Shown: positions 7,781 to 16,542, numbered from the stretch's first letter. The stretch is DNA of 64,000 bases from Sphingomonas sp. Leaf22 (GCF_001421715.1 NZ_LMKP01000002.1:79652-143651); one strand, 5' to 3'. Notes: generated by a model not told the origin, from the sequence alone. Numbers and translations: made by a program.

Positions 7781-8860
7781 ATGGAAAAGCCAAGTCGTCG
7801 TAGCGGTGGCAGCGTGACCGTGCAGGATGTCGCGCGGTCGGCGGGCGTATCGGCGATGACGGTTTCACGCGTGGTGAATGGCGGCGTGAATGTTCGTCCG
7901 TCGACGCGCGAAACGGTGTTGGCTGCGATCGAGCAGTTGAACTACTGGCCGAACAGCGCCGCGCGTAGTCTCGCCGCGGGCGAGGCAGCGCAGATCGGAT
8001 TGCTCTATGCCAACCCGTCGCTCGCCTATCTGTCCAATTTTCTGATCGGGGCGCTGGAGGGCGCGCGCAAGGTCGGCTGTCACCTGGTCCTCGAACCCTG
8101 TGACGGCGACAGCGCCGAAGCACAGGCCGAGGGCGCGCGGCGCTTCGCGTCGACGGCGGTGCAGGGGGTCATCCTGCCGCCGCCCTTGTCGGATTCGGTG
8201 CCGGTGCGCGACGAACTCGATGCGGCGGGTACGCCGTCGGTCGCGGTCGCCGTCGGCGTGGCGCAATCGGGGCGGTCGTCGGTGCGGATCGACGACTGTG
8301 CGGCGGCACAGGCGATGACTCAGCATCTGATCGACCTCGGTCATCGCCGCATCGGTTTCGTGCGCGGCGATCCCAACAACGGATCGAGCGCCGAGCGGTG
8401 GCGGGGATTCGCCGCCGCGATCGAGTCGGCGGGACTCGATCTGGCCGACATGCCGGTCGAGCAGGGGTATTTCACCTTCCGGTCGGGGATCGACGCCGGT
8501 GAGCGGCTGATCGATCGCACCGACCGGCCGACCGCCATCTTTGCCTGTAACGACGACATGGCCGCGGCAGCGATCAGCGTCGCCCATCGGCGCGGGCTGC
8601 ATGTTCCCGACGATCTGAGCATTGTCGGGTTCGACGATACGTCGCTGGCGACGACGACATGGCCCGAAATAACGACGATTCGCCAGCCGATCGCGGCGAT
8701 GGCGGAGGCGGCGGTCGAGATGCTGTTGGGGCAACTGCGCGATCGTCGCATGGGACAGGCCGCCGTTGTTGGTGAGGACCGCGTGCTCGACCATGAATTG
8801 ATCGTACGCGAGTCGTCGGGGCCGGTGCCGTCAGTGGCCGGGCGTCCGGGAACGATGTAG
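7781..8860 (+). CDS. LacI family transcriptional regulator, probable xylose regulator (XylR-like)
   Basis: The protein of 359 residues has an N-terminal helix-turn-helix of the LacI type (about residues 13-32, VQDVARSAGVSAMTVSRVVN) and a periplasmic-binding-protein-like sugar-sensing domain, with the late FDDTSLATTTWPEITTI segment usual for the family. The ATG at 7781 is chosen because the helix-turn-helix begins a dozen residues later; the longer open frame upstream runs through the promoter region. It is divergent from GH3 and stands upstream of the transporter-xylDXBC genes on the same strand. With the xyl-box-like sites at 7672 and 8932 this makes it the probable repressor of xylose use. 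The inducer is inferred, not seen. Confidence 0.88.
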   Translation: MEKPSRRSGGSVTVQDVARSAGVSAMTVSRVVNGGVNVRPSTRETVLAAIEQLNYWPNSAARSLAAGEAAQIGLLYANPSLAYLSNFLIGALEGARKVGCHLVLEPCDGDSAEAQAEGARRFASTAVQGVILPPPLSDSVPVRDELDAAGTPSVAVAVGVAQSGRSSVRIDDCAAAQAMTQHLIDLGHRRIGFVRGDPNNGSSAERWRGFAAAIESAGLDLADMPVEQGYFTFRSGIDAGERLIDRTDRPTAIFACNDDMAAAAISVAHRRGLHVPDDLSIVGFDDTSLATTTWPEITTIRQPIAAMAEAAVEMLLGQLRDRRMGQAAVVGEDRVLDHELIVRESSGPVPSVAGRPGTM

Positions 8861-8931
8861 CTGCTTCCGCTGGCGTAAAAGGCACGGGGCCTTTGTCGCG
8901 GACGCTTGCATTTGTCTTAATTATTCGCCAC

Positions 8932-8945
8932 CGTTACCGCTAACA
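8932..8945. promoter_or_regulatory. Candidate weaker XylR operator before the xylose transporter
   Basis: CGTTACCGCTAACA reads TGTTAGCGGTAACG on the other strand, matching the recalled motif TGTTAGCGCTACCA at 11 of 14 positions. It lies 26-54 nt before the candidate starts of the sugar transporter. A short hairpin (AAAGGC at 8878, GCCTTT at 8889) without a T-run separates it from the LacI stop. Confidence 0.5.
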
Positions 8946-8970
8946 CGCCGTTTCGAACGGCGGCGAAAAA

Positions 8971-10395
8971 ATGGAGTGGATGGGGATGGTAGAGGCGACG
9001 GGGGAGCGCGTGAACATCGCGCTCGTCATCGCGATCGTTGCAGTGGCGACGATCGGGGGGCTGTTGTTCGGATATGACAGCGGTGCGGTGAACGGCACGC
9101 AGGAGGGGTTGAAGACTGCGTTCAACTTGACCGAAAACGGTCTTGGCCTGACCGTCGGATCGTTGCTGGTCGGTTGTTTCGTCGGTGCGTTCCTTGCCGG
9201 CAAGCTGGCCGACACCATGGGCCGGCGCAAGGTGATGATGCTGGCCGCGATCCTGTTCCTGGTCGGCGCGATCATCCAGGGTTTCAGCCATCTCCAGATC
9301 ATCTTCATCGTCGCCCGTTTCATGGGCGGCATGGCGGTGGGTGCGGCATCGGTGCTGTCCCCGGCCTATATCTCCGAAGTCGCACCCGCCAATATCCGCG
9401 GGCGGATGACCACCATCCAGCAGATCATGATCATCACCGGCCTGACCGCCGCGTTCGTCGTGAACTATTATCTGGCCGGTGCCGCCGGTTCGTCGACCGC
9501 CATGTGGTGGGGCGGATACGAGGCATGGCGCTGGATGTACTGGATGCAGGCTATTCCTGCCGCCGTGTTCCTCGTCGCACTGACCTTCATCCCCGAAAGC
9601 CCGCGCTTTCTGGTGCAGAAGGGCCGGTTGGACGAAGCGCGCATCGTGTTGACCCGCCTGTTCGGTCCGGCCGCCGCGCAGCACAAGCTGGGTGAAATCG
9701 CCGCGAGTTTCGACAAGGACCATCGTCCGCGCCTGTCCGATATCAAGGACCCGGCACGCGGCGGCATCCGTCCGATCGTGTGGGCCGGACTGTTGCTGGC
9801 GGTGTTCCAGCAGCTCGTCGGCATCAACGTGATCTTCTATTACGGCGCGACGCTGTGGCAGCTTGCGGGCTTTACCGAGGATCAGTCGCTGCAGATCAAC
9901 ATCGTGTCGGGTCTCGTCTCGATCGCGGCATGTTTCGTCACCGTCGGGCTGGTCGACAAGATCGGCCGCAAGCCGCTGCTGCTGATCGGATCGGCGGGCA
10001 TGGCGGTCACGCTGTTCGCGCTCGTCTACTGCTTCCACAATGGTACGCTGGACGCGGCGGGCAAGCTGCAATTGTCGGCAGGCCTCGGAACCACCGCGCT
10101 GATCGCCGCCAATCTGTACGTCGTCTTCTTCAACGTCAGCTGGGGCCCGATCATGTGGGTCATGCTGGGTGAGATGTTCCCGAACCAGATCCGTGGGTCG
10201 GCGCTGGCGGTATGCGGGTTCGCGCAGTGGTTCGCGAACTTCGTCATCACCTGGACCTTCCCGGTGATGGCGGCCGGGCTGGGCCTCACCATCACCTACG
10301 GCTTCTACGCTACCTTCGCCGCGATCAGTTTCTTCCTCGTCCTGCGCTTCATCCAGGAAACGAACGGCAAGGAACTGGAAGAAATGCGGGGCTGA
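8971..10395 (+). CDS. Sugar porter family MFS transporter, probable D-xylose:H+ symporter
   Basis: The product has up to 474 residues and about twelve membrane helices. It carries the sugar-porter signatures: GGLLFGYDSGAVNG in helix 1, DTMGRRK after helix 2, PESPRFLV before the central loop and QQLVGINVIFYY in helix 7, as in XylE/GalP/AraE. Three in-frame ATGs compete; the one at 8986 has GGAG nine bases upstream and may be the real start, giving 469 residues. It is the first gene of the transporter-xylD-xylX-xylB-xylC run, which makes D-xylose the likely substrate. Helix 7 QQLVG also fits glucose or galactose porters, so the substrate is inferred from context. Confidence 0.9.
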   Translation: MEWMGMVEATGERVNIALVIAIVAVATIGGLLFGYDSGAVNGTQEGLKTAFNLTENGLGLTVGSLLVGCFVGAFLAGKLADTMGRRKVMMLAAILFLVGAIIQGFSHLQIIFIVARFMGGMAVGAASVLSPAYISEVAPANIRGRMTTIQQIMIITGLTAAFVVNYYLAGAAGSSTAMWWGGYEAWRWMYWMQAIPAAVFLVALTFIPESPRFLVQKGRLDEARIVLTRLFGPAAAQHKLGEIAASFDKDHRPRLSDIKDPARGGIRPIVWAGLLLAVFQQLVGINVIFYYGATLWQLAGFTEDQSLQINIVSGLVSIAACFVTVGLVDKIGRKPLLLIGSAGMAVTLFALVYCFHNGTLDAAGKLQLSAGLGTTALIAANLYVVFFNVSWGPIMWVMLGEMFPNQIRGSALAVCGFAQWFANFVITWTFPVMAAGLGLTITYGFYATFAAISFFLVLRFIQETNGKELEEMRG

Positions 10396-10421
10396 GCCCG
10401 GCCTTTTCCCGACCGTAACTC

Positions 10422-10449
10422 GCCCCTTCCGTATTCGTGCAGAAGGGGC
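10422..10449 (+). other. Intercistronic hairpin before xylD
   Basis: An 8-bp inverted repeat (GCCCCTTC, GAAGGGGC) with a 12-nt loop lies between the transporter stop and the xylD ribosome site (AGGAAG). There is no T-run, so RNA processing or stability is more likely than termination. Confidence 0.4.
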
Positions 10450-10463
10450 ATCAGGAAGAACCG

Positions 10464-12242
10464 ATGACCCGCACTCCCGTCCGTCCGTTCCGATCGCGCG
10501 AATGGTTCGCCGCACCCGGCCGGCTCGACATGGCCGCGCTCTATCTCGAGCGGTTCATGAACTATGGCATCACGCCGAAGGAATTGACCGGCGGCCGGCC
10601 GATCATCGGCATCGCCCAGTCGGGGTCGGACCTAACGCCGTGCAACCGCATTCACCTCGAAACCGTCAAGCGGGTGAAGGCGGGGATCGAGGCGGCCGGC
10701 GGCATTCCGATGGAATTTCCGACGCATCCGATTTTCGAGAATTGCCGCCGCCCGACCGCGGCGATCGACCGCAACCTCGCCTATCTCGGGCTGGTCGAGG
10801 TGCTGAACGGTTATCCGATCGACGCGGTGGTGCTCACCACCGGGTGCGACAAGACCACGCCTTCGGCAATCATGGCGGCGTCCACGGTCGATATTCCGGC
10901 GATCGTGCTGTCGGGCGGGCCGATGCTCGACGGGTGGCACGACGGCGATCTGGTCGGGTCGGGGACCGTCATCTGGCGGTCGCGCCGCAAGCTGGCGGCG
11001 GGTGAGATCACCGAGGAAGAGTTTCTGGAGGCCGCCACCGCGTCGGCACCGTCGGCGGGCCATTGCAACACCATGGGCACCGCATCGACGATGAACGCCA
11101 TTGCCGAAGGGCTGGGCATGTCGCTGCCCGGCTGTGCGGCGATCCCGGCACCGTATCGAGAACGCGGGCAGATCGCCTATGAAACCGGCCGCCGTATCGT
11201 CGAGATGGCCTATGACGACCTGCGCCCCTCCAAAATTCTGACGCGCCAGTCGTTCCTGAACGCGATCGCGCTCATCACCGCGATCGGCGGATCGTCGAAC
11301 GCGCACCCGCATTTGCATGCGATGGCGCGCCATGCCGATATCGAGCTGAAGCCGTCCGACTGGATGGACTATGGCTATGACCTGCCGCTGCTGGTCGATG
11401 TGCAGCCGGCCGGACGCTTCCTCGGCGAACGCTTCCACCGCGCAGGGGGCGTGCCGGCGGTGCTGTCCGAACTGATCGCGGTCGGCAAGGTCGACGGCGA
11501 TGTCGCGACGGTTACCGGCAGGACGCTGGGCGAGAATGTCGCGAACCGCTTCGCCACCGATCGCGAGGTGATCCGACCCTATGATCAGCCGCTGAAGGAG
11601 CAGGCCGGCTTCCTCGTGCTGTCGGGCAATCTGTTCGACGTGGCGATCATGAAGACCAGCGTCATCAGCCCCGATTTTCGCGCGCGCTATCTGTCGCAAC
11701 CGGGCAACGAAGGCTGTTTCGAGGGGCGGGCGATCGTGTTCGACGGGTCGGACGATTACCACCACCGCATCGACGATCCCGTGCTCGATATCGACGAGCA
11801 CTGCATCCTCGTCATCCGCGGCGCGGGCGTGATCGGCTGGCCGGGGTCGGCCGAGGTTACCAACATGCAACCGCCCGCCGCACTCCTGCAACGCGGTATC
11901 CAGAGCCTGCCGACCATCGGCGACGGGCGGCAATCGGGGACGTCGGACAGCCCGTCGATCTTGAACGCCTCACCCGAAAGCGCGGTCGGCGGCGGCCTTG
12001 CGTGGCTGCGTACCGGCGATACCATCCGCATCGACCTGAACCATGGTCGTTGTAACATGCTGGTGGCCGACGAAGAGATCGCGCGGCGCAAGGGCGAGGG
12101 CATCCCCCCGGTTCCGGCCAGCCAGACGCCATGGGAAGAAATCTACCGCGAGAAGGTCGGCCAGCTTGGTGACGGCGGCGTGCTCGACCTTGCCTTGAAA
12201 TATCGCCGGACGTCGGAAACGACGCCGCGCCACAATCACTGA
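10464..12242 (+). CDS. xylD: D-xylonate dehydratase (IlvD/Edd family)
   Basis: XylD removes water from D-xylonate to give 2-keto-3-deoxy-D-xylonate, the third step of the Weimberg pathway. The 592-residue protein closely follows, from memory, Caulobacter crescentus XylD over its whole length, including FRSREWF near the start, ALYLERFMNYGITP, and the C-terminal PRHNH. The likely iron-sulfur ligands are Cys60 (SDLTPCNRIH), Cys128 (TTGCDKT, next to the Lys129 that is carbamylated in the family) and Cys201 (GHCNTMG), at the positions reported for the Caulobacter enzyme. ATG 10464 has AGGAAG just upstream; an earlier ATG would only add nine weak residues. It is followed by xylX after 10 nt. Confidence 0.93.
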   Translation: MTRTPVRPFRSREWFAAPGRLDMAALYLERFMNYGITPKELTGGRPIIGIAQSGSDLTPCNRIHLETVKRVKAGIEAAGGIPMEFPTHPIFENCRRPTAAIDRNLAYLGLVEVLNGYPIDAVVLTTGCDKTTPSAIMAASTVDIPAIVLSGGPMLDGWHDGDLVGSGTVIWRSRRKLAAGEITEEEFLEAATASAPSAGHCNTMGTASTMNAIAEGLGMSLPGCAAIPAPYRERGQIAYETGRRIVEMAYDDLRPSKILTRQSFLNAIALITAIGGSSNAHPHLHAMARHADIELKPSDWMDYGYDLPLLVDVQPAGRFLGERFHRAGGVPAVLSELIAVGKVDGDVATVTGRTLGENVANRFATDREVIRPYDQPLKEQAGFLVLSGNLFDVAIMKTSVISPDFRARYLSQPGNEGCFEGRAIVFDGSDDYHHRIDDPVLDIDEHCILVIRGAGVIGWPGSAEVTNMQPPAALLQRGIQSLPTIGDGRQSGTSDSPSILNASPESAVGGGLAWLRTGDTIRIDLNHGRCNMLVADEEIARRKGEGIPPVPASQTPWEEIYREKVGQLGDGGVLDLALKYRRTSETTPRHNH

Positions 12243-12252
12243 GGAAACGGAC

Positions 12253-13392
12253 ATGAAGAACGAACATGCCGCGCGGATGCTGCCGGTGGATCATGATCGG
12301 GCGCTGCTGGTCGGGCGGATGGAGCTGGCCGATGGCCCGACGCCGGTCGTCGTGAAGGGCGGTAAGGTCATCGACGTGTCGGCCCATGCCGCGACGGTCG
12401 CCGACCTGTTGGAACGCAGCGATATCGCGTCGCTGGACGGTCCGGTGGTGTGCGACACGGCGGCGCTGGCCGATCCGGCGGGCGAGCATCCGCCGATCCT
12501 GTCGCCGATCGACCTGCAATGCGTGAAGGCGGCGGGCGTGACCTTTGCCGTCTCGGCGCTCGAACGGGTGATCGAGGAACGCGCGCGCGGCGACGCCGAT
12601 GCGGCGCAGGGCATTCGCGGCGATCTGGAAACGCGTATCGGCGGCGGCATTCGTTCGGTGAAGCCGGGTTCTTCCGAAGCCGCCGAACTGAAGGCCGCGC
12701 TGATCGACGCTGGCATGTGGTCGCAATATCTCGAGGTCGCGATCGGTCCCGATGCCGAGGTGTTCACCAAGGCTCCTGTGCTGTCGACGATCGGCTGGGG
12801 CGGGGATGTCGGCATCCGTTCGGATTCGTCGTGGAACAACCCCGAGCCGGAAATCGTCGTCGTCGCCACCAGTGATGGCACGATCGTCGGCGCGACGCTC
12901 GGCAACGACGTCAACCTGCGTGATTTCGAAGGGCGCTCGGCGCTGCTGCTCGGCAAGGCGAAGGACAATAACGCCTCGACTGGGATCGGGCCGTTCATCC
13001 GTCTGTTCGACGGTGACTTCACGATGGACACGGTGCGCGACGCGGTGGTCGACCTGCGCATCGACGGTCCCGAAGGCTATGTCCTGACCGGCACCAGCAC
13101 GATGCGCGAGATCAGCCGCGACCCCGAGGATCTGGTGCGACAGGCCTTGTCCGAACATCAATATCCCGACGGTTTCGTCCTGTACCTCGGCACGTTGTTC
13201 GCGCCGGTGCAGGATCGTGACGAACCGGGCCGCGGCTTCACCCACAAGCCGGGCGACGTCGTGCGCATCTCGACGCCGTCGCTGGGCGAACTGGCGAACA
13301 CCGTCACCACCTCCAAGGCCGCCGACCCATGGGCGTTCGGCATCCGCGACCTGATGCGCAACCTTGCGCGCCGCGGCCTGATCGCCGCCTGA
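12253..13392 (+). CDS. xylX: 2-keto-3-deoxy-D-xylonate dehydratase (fumarylacetoacetase-like fold)
   Basis: XylX turns 2-keto-3-deoxy-D-xylonate into alpha-ketoglutarate semialdehyde. The 379-residue protein matches the recalled Caulobacter XylX in key stretches: APVDLQC-like LSPIDLQCVKAAGVTFAVS, ALERVIEERARGD, SWNNPEPEIV and GNDVNLRDFEGRSALLL, the last belonging to the FAH-fold C-terminal domain that binds the divalent metal. It is about 100 residues longer than simple FAH-family hydrolases such as the one at 45071, as expected for this subfamily. An RBS (GAGGAAAC) overlaps the xylD stop, and xylB starts 22 nt after its stop. Confidence 0.91.
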   Translation: MKNEHAARMLPVDHDRALLVGRMELADGPTPVVVKGGKVIDVSAHAATVADLLERSDIASLDGPVVCDTAALADPAGEHPPILSPIDLQCVKAAGVTFAVSALERVIEERARGDADAAQGIRGDLETRIGGGIRSVKPGSSEAAELKAALIDAGMWSQYLEVAIGPDAEVFTKAPVLSTIGWGGDVGIRSDSSWNNPEPEIVVVATSDGTIVGATLGNDVNLRDFEGRSALLLGKAKDNNASTGIGPFIRLFDGDFTMDTVRDAVVDLRIDGPEGYVLTGTSTMREISRDPEDLVRQALSEHQYPDGFVLYLGTLFAPVQDRDEPGRGFTHKPGDVVRISTPSLGELANTVTTSKAADPWAFGIRDLMRNLARRGLIAA

Positions 13393-13414
13393 TACCTCTT
13401 TGCTGGAAACTCCC

Positions 13415-14209
13415 ATGTCGCCTGACGATTTCGCTTACCCGATCGCGCCCGAAGCCCGCGCCTCGTTTCCCTCGCTTGGCAACAAGCGCGTGCTTATCAC
13501 CGGCGGCGGGTCGGGGATCGGTGCGGGCGTGGTCGAAGGGTTCGTGCGGCAGGGCGCGCATGTCACCTTCTTCGACATTGCCGAAGGCGATTCGCTGAAG
13601 CTGATCGAGGAACTGGCGGGCGTCGGCCCGACTCCGAAGTTCAAGCGGGTCGACCTGACCGATCTCGCCGCGCTCAAAACGGCGATCGCCGATGCGATTG
13701 CCGAGGGCGGCGAATTCGACGTGCTGGTGAACAACGCTGCCAGCGACGATCGCCACACGATCGAGCAGGTCGACGAAGCCTATTGGGACAACCGGATGGG
13801 CGTGAACCTGCGCCACCTGTTCTTCGCCGCACAGGCGGTGATCCCGGGCATGAAGGCCAGGGGCAAGGGCGTGATCGTCAACATGGGGTCGATCAGCTGG
13901 CATCTCGCGCTGGAGGAACTGACGCTCTACCAGACTGCCAAGGCCGCGATCGAGGGGCTGACCCGCAGCTTCGCGCGCGAACTGGGCGGCGATGGCATTC
14001 GTTCGGTCTGCGTCATTCCGGGCAATGTCCGCACCCCGCGCCAGCTGAAATGGTACACCCCCGAGGGCGAGGCCGAGATCGTGAAGGCGCAGTGCCTGAA
14101 CGGGCGGCTGGTCGCGGGCGATATCGCGGCGATGATCCTGTTCCTTGCCTCCGACGATGCACGGCTGGTAACCGGGCACAGCTTCTTCGTGGATGCAGGG
14201 TGGCGGTAA
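13415..14209 (+). CDS. xylB: D-xylose 1-dehydrogenase, NAD+-dependent (SDR)
   Basis: XylB oxidises D-xylose to D-xylono-1,4-lactone, the first Weimberg step. The 264-residue SDR shows the nucleotide motif TGGGSGIG (29-36), VNNAAS, the catalytic Ser159 in GSISWHL, and Tyr172-x3-Lys176 (YQTAK). The stretches NLRHLFF, GSISWHL and KWYTPEGEA are those I recall from Caulobacter XylB and are not found in most SDRs, which makes the xylose assignment specific. The ATG at 13415 is preferred to an upstream TTG at 13400. The stop codon is one base from the start of xylC. Confidence 0.92.
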   Translation: MSPDDFAYPIAPEARASFPSLGNKRVLITGGGSGIGAGVVEGFVRQGAHVTFFDIAEGDSLKLIEELAGVGPTPKFKRVDLTDLAALKTAIADAIAEGGEFDVLVNNAASDDRHTIEQVDEAYWDNRMGVNLRHLFFAAQAVIPGMKARGKGVIVNMGSISWHLALEELTLYQTAKAAIEGLTRSFARELGGDGIRSVCVIPGNVRTPRQLKWYTPEGEAEIVKAQCLNGRLVAGDIAAMILFLASDDARLVTGHSFFVDAGWR

Positions 14210-14210
14210 G

Positions 14211-15101
14211 ATGACGAAGGTACAGAAATCCGAACCGGTCAGCGTATGGGATCTGTCGGCCCCGTTGCTGGAAGGGCCGAACTGGGTCGACCGCGACCAT
14301 GCGCTGTGGTTCGTCTGTATCAAGACGCCGCGCATCCACCGCTATGATCCGGCCAGCGGCGAGCGGCGTAGCTGGGCGGCACCGGGCCAGTGCGGTTTCG
14401 TGCTGCCCTCCGCCGATGGCAAGTTCATCGCCGGGCTGCAAAGCGGATTGCACCGCTTCGATCCGACGACCGGCGCATTCGCGCTGCTGGTCGATCCGGA
14501 ACCCAATCTGCCGGGCAACCGGCTGAACGACGCGACGGTCGCGCCGAACGGTCAACTGTGGTTCGGGACGATGGACGATGGCGAGCGCGCCGCGACCGGT
14601 GCGATCTACCGCCTTGCCGCCGACGGGACCGCCATCGCGTCCAGCCCGCAGGTCGCGATCACCAACGGACCGGCGGTCAGCCCCGATGGCAGGACGCTGT
14701 ATCACGTCGATACGCTGGGCGGGCATGTCTATGCCTGTACCGTCGCCGCAGACGGATCGCTGACCGACCGGCGACTGTTCGTGACGATCCCGAATGCCGA
14801 AGGGCATCCCGACGGGCCGGCGGTCGATGCCGAGGGTTGCGTGTGGATCAGCCTGTACGGCGGCTGGGGTATCCGCCGGTATTCGCCCAAAGGCGAGTTG
14901 CTGGAAACGATCCGGCTGCCGGTCGACGCGGTCACGAAGGTCGCGTTCGGGGGACCCGATCGCAAGACGGTCTTCGCCACGACGGCCAACAAACATCATG
15001 ATGCCGATCAGGCGGCGGCGCAGCCGCTGGCGGGCAATCTGTTCCGCTTCGAGGTCGATGTGCCGGGCGTCGCCGGGCCGGAGATTACGGTCGGTATCTG
15101 A
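14211..15101 (+). CDS. xylC: Xylono-1,4-lactonase (SMP-30/gluconolactonase/LRE family)
   Basis: XylC opens the xylonolactone made by XylB to D-xylonate. The 296-residue protein is a six-bladed SMP-30-type propeller with family segments EGPNW (the metal-binding Glu), LNDATVAPNGQLWFGTM (Asn-Asp metal site), TNGPAVSPDG (Asn) and HPDGPAVDAEG (Asp). The spacing and these segments match the recalled Caulobacter XylC. The start ATG at 14211 follows the xylB stop with one base between, so translation is probably coupled. It is the last gene of the xylose operon; the next gene is convergent. Confidence 0.9.
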   Translation: MTKVQKSEPVSVWDLSAPLLEGPNWVDRDHALWFVCIKTPRIHRYDPASGERRSWAAPGQCGFVLPSADGKFIAGLQSGLHRFDPTTGAFALLVDPEPNLPGNRLNDATVAPNGQLWFGTMDDGERAATGAIYRLAADGTAIASSPQVAITNGPAVSPDGRTLYHVDTLGGHVYACTVAADGSLTDRRLFVTIPNAEGHPDGPAVDAEGCVWISLYGGWGIRRYSPKGELLETIRLPVDAVTKVAFGGPDRKTVFATTANKHHDADQAAAQPLAGNLFRFEVDVPGVAGPEITVGI

Positions 15102-15106
15102 TCCGG

Positions 15107-15478
15107 TCAGGCGGTGCGCAGCCGTCGCCAGTTGCCGATATGCGCCATGGCGAGCGCGAGGCTGCCGGCGACGGTCAGCCCGGTTTCCGCACCGGGCATG
15201 CTGCCGAACGCCAATCCGGCGGCAAGCCCGGCAAGTCCCACCCCGCCCAGTAGGAGCGGGACCACCGCGCCATGTGCCCGCCATCCGCCGACCAGTGCGA
15301 GTCCGCTGATCGGAATCGCGGTCAGCAGCAGCGCCAGATGCAGCCATTCCGACGACGGCAGGCCGATCGTCGCCAGCGCGGGCAACAGCGCGAACAGGAT
15401 GGGCAGGCCGATGCAATGGATCAGGCAGAGCAGAGACGCACCGATCGCGGCGCTGTCGAGAAAGGTCGAACGTTGCAT
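15107..15478 (-). CDS. MerC domain-containing membrane protein
   Basis: A small membrane protein of 123 residues with four probable helices. The first helix carries the MerC-type motif LLCLIHCIGLP with two Cys, the pair that binds Hg(II) in true MerC. No other mer gene is near, so a mercury-resistance role is unlikely. In sphingomonads such lone MerC-domain proteins are often found with zinc-responsive control, and a palindrome resembling an alphaproteobacterial Zur box lies just before the start (15489-15505). Metal (zinc) import or trafficking is a reasonable guess. It is convergent with xylC (5 nt apart). Confidence 0.8.
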   Translation of the reverse strand: MQRSTFLDSAAIGASLLCLIHCIGLPILFALLPALATIGLPSSEWLHLALLLTAIPISGLALVGGWRAHGAVVPLLLGGVGLAGLAAGLAFGSMPGAETGLTVAGSLALAMAHIGNWRRLRTA

Positions 15479-15488
15479 GCCGACGTAA

Positions 15489-15505
15489 ATGTTACTTCAT
15501 ATCAT
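15489..15505 (-). promoter_or_regulatory. Possible Zur-type operator before the MerC-domain gene
   Basis: ATGTTAC-TTC-ATATCAT is an imperfect palindrome (5 of 7 arm positions pair) whose near edge is 10 nt before the ATG. It resembles the alphaproteobacterial Zur consensus as I recall it (ATGTTATA...TATAACAT). It sits in the 41-nt gap between the LacI stop and the MerC start, so the MerC gene probably has its own promoter. Confidence 0.4.
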
Positions 15506-15519
15506 GAACCGCAAGGGGC

Positions 15520-16542
15520 TCAGGTCGATTTTCGAACGACCAACTCGGGCGGCAACAGGGTGGGTGCCGTCGCCCGCCGGTCGATCTGCCGGATGAGCAT
15601 ATCGACCAGTAATTCGCCGGCGCGGGCATAATCCTGCCGGATGGTGGTCAGCGGTGGCTGGGCCAGCGACGCAGCGGGGATATCGTCGAAGCCGACCAGG
15701 GCGACATCGTCCGGAACGCTCCGCCCCGATTCCGCCAGCGCGCGGACCGCGCCCAGCGCGATCATGTCCGACGCGGCAAAGATCGCGTCGAACGCTATGC
15801 CCCGCCCGATCAGCCGGCTGGCAGCGTCATAGCCAGACGCTTCGCTCGACAAGGCGTCGACTTGCAACCCCGGATCGATGGGCAGTCCGGCGTCCTGCAA
15901 CGTTGCGGCAAGGCCGCGAAAACGGTCACGCGATTCGGGATACCGGCTCGACGCATCGCCGAGGAACGCGATCCGCCGCCGTCCGCGCTCGATCAGATGG
16001 CGGCCCGCATCATGCCCGCCCGCGAAATTGTCGCAGCCGATGACGGTGCCGGGATGCGCCGGATCGGCCGATCCCCAGCGCACGAAATGCGTCCCCTGCG
16101 CCACCAACTGGTCGAGCCGTCGCGAATAATCGTCGAAATCGCCATAGCCGAGCAGGATCAGCCCGTCCGCCTTGCGGCTGTCCTCGTAATCGACGTGCCA
16201 GTCGGCCGACAAATGCTGGAACGAGGTGAGCAGGTCATAGCCGCGCGCGCCGCAGGTGTGCAGGATCGACCCCAGCATCGACAGGAAGAACGGGTTGATC
16301 CGCGATCCGTCGGGCGCGGGGTCTTCGAAGAACAGCAGCGCGAGCGTCGACGTACTGCCGCGCCGCAGCGCCGACGCGTTCTTGTCGACCTTGTAGTTCA
16401 GTTGCGCGGCGATCGCCTCGATCCGCAGCCGCGTCGCGGCGCTGACCGTCCGGTCGCCGCGCAAGGCACGGCTGACGGTCGGCTGCGATACGCCGGCCAG
16501 CGCCGCGATATCGAACGAGGTCGGCTTGTCGCCCGCCGCCAT
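15520..16542 (-). CDS. LacI family transcriptional regulator of the maltooligosaccharide locus
   Basis: The 340-residue protein starts with a LacI helix-turn-helix (about residues 8-30, FDIAALAGVSQPTVSRAL) followed by a sugar-binding regulatory domain; the late segment VGFDDIPAASLAQPPLTTIRQ is family-typical. ATG 16542 is chosen because AAAGGA lies 8 nt upstream and the helix-turn-helix follows at once; the open frame continues 45 codons upstream through the promoter. It is divergent from the TonB receptor at 16744. Between them lies the palindromic core ATACGTAT at 16635-16642. Its gene context (alpha-amylase, alpha-glucosidases, maltose-type transporter) suggests a maltose or maltodextrin signal. 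Confidence 0.88.
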   Translation of the reverse strand: MAAGDKPTSFDIAALAGVSQPTVSRALRGDRTVSAATRLRIEAIAAQLNYKVDKNASALRRGSTSTLALLFFEDPAPDGSRINPFFLSMLGSILHTCGARGYDLLTSFQHLSADWHVDYEDSRKADGLILLGYGDFDDYSRRLDQLVAQGTHFVRWGSADPAHPGTVIGCDNFAGGHDAGRHLIERGRRRIAFLGDASSRYPESRDRFRGLAATLQDAGLPIDPGLQVDALSSEASGYDAASRLIGRGIAFDAIFAASDMIALGAVRALAESGRSVPDDVALVGFDDIPAASLAQPPLTTIRQDYARAGELLVDMLIRQIDRRATAPTLLPPELVVRKST

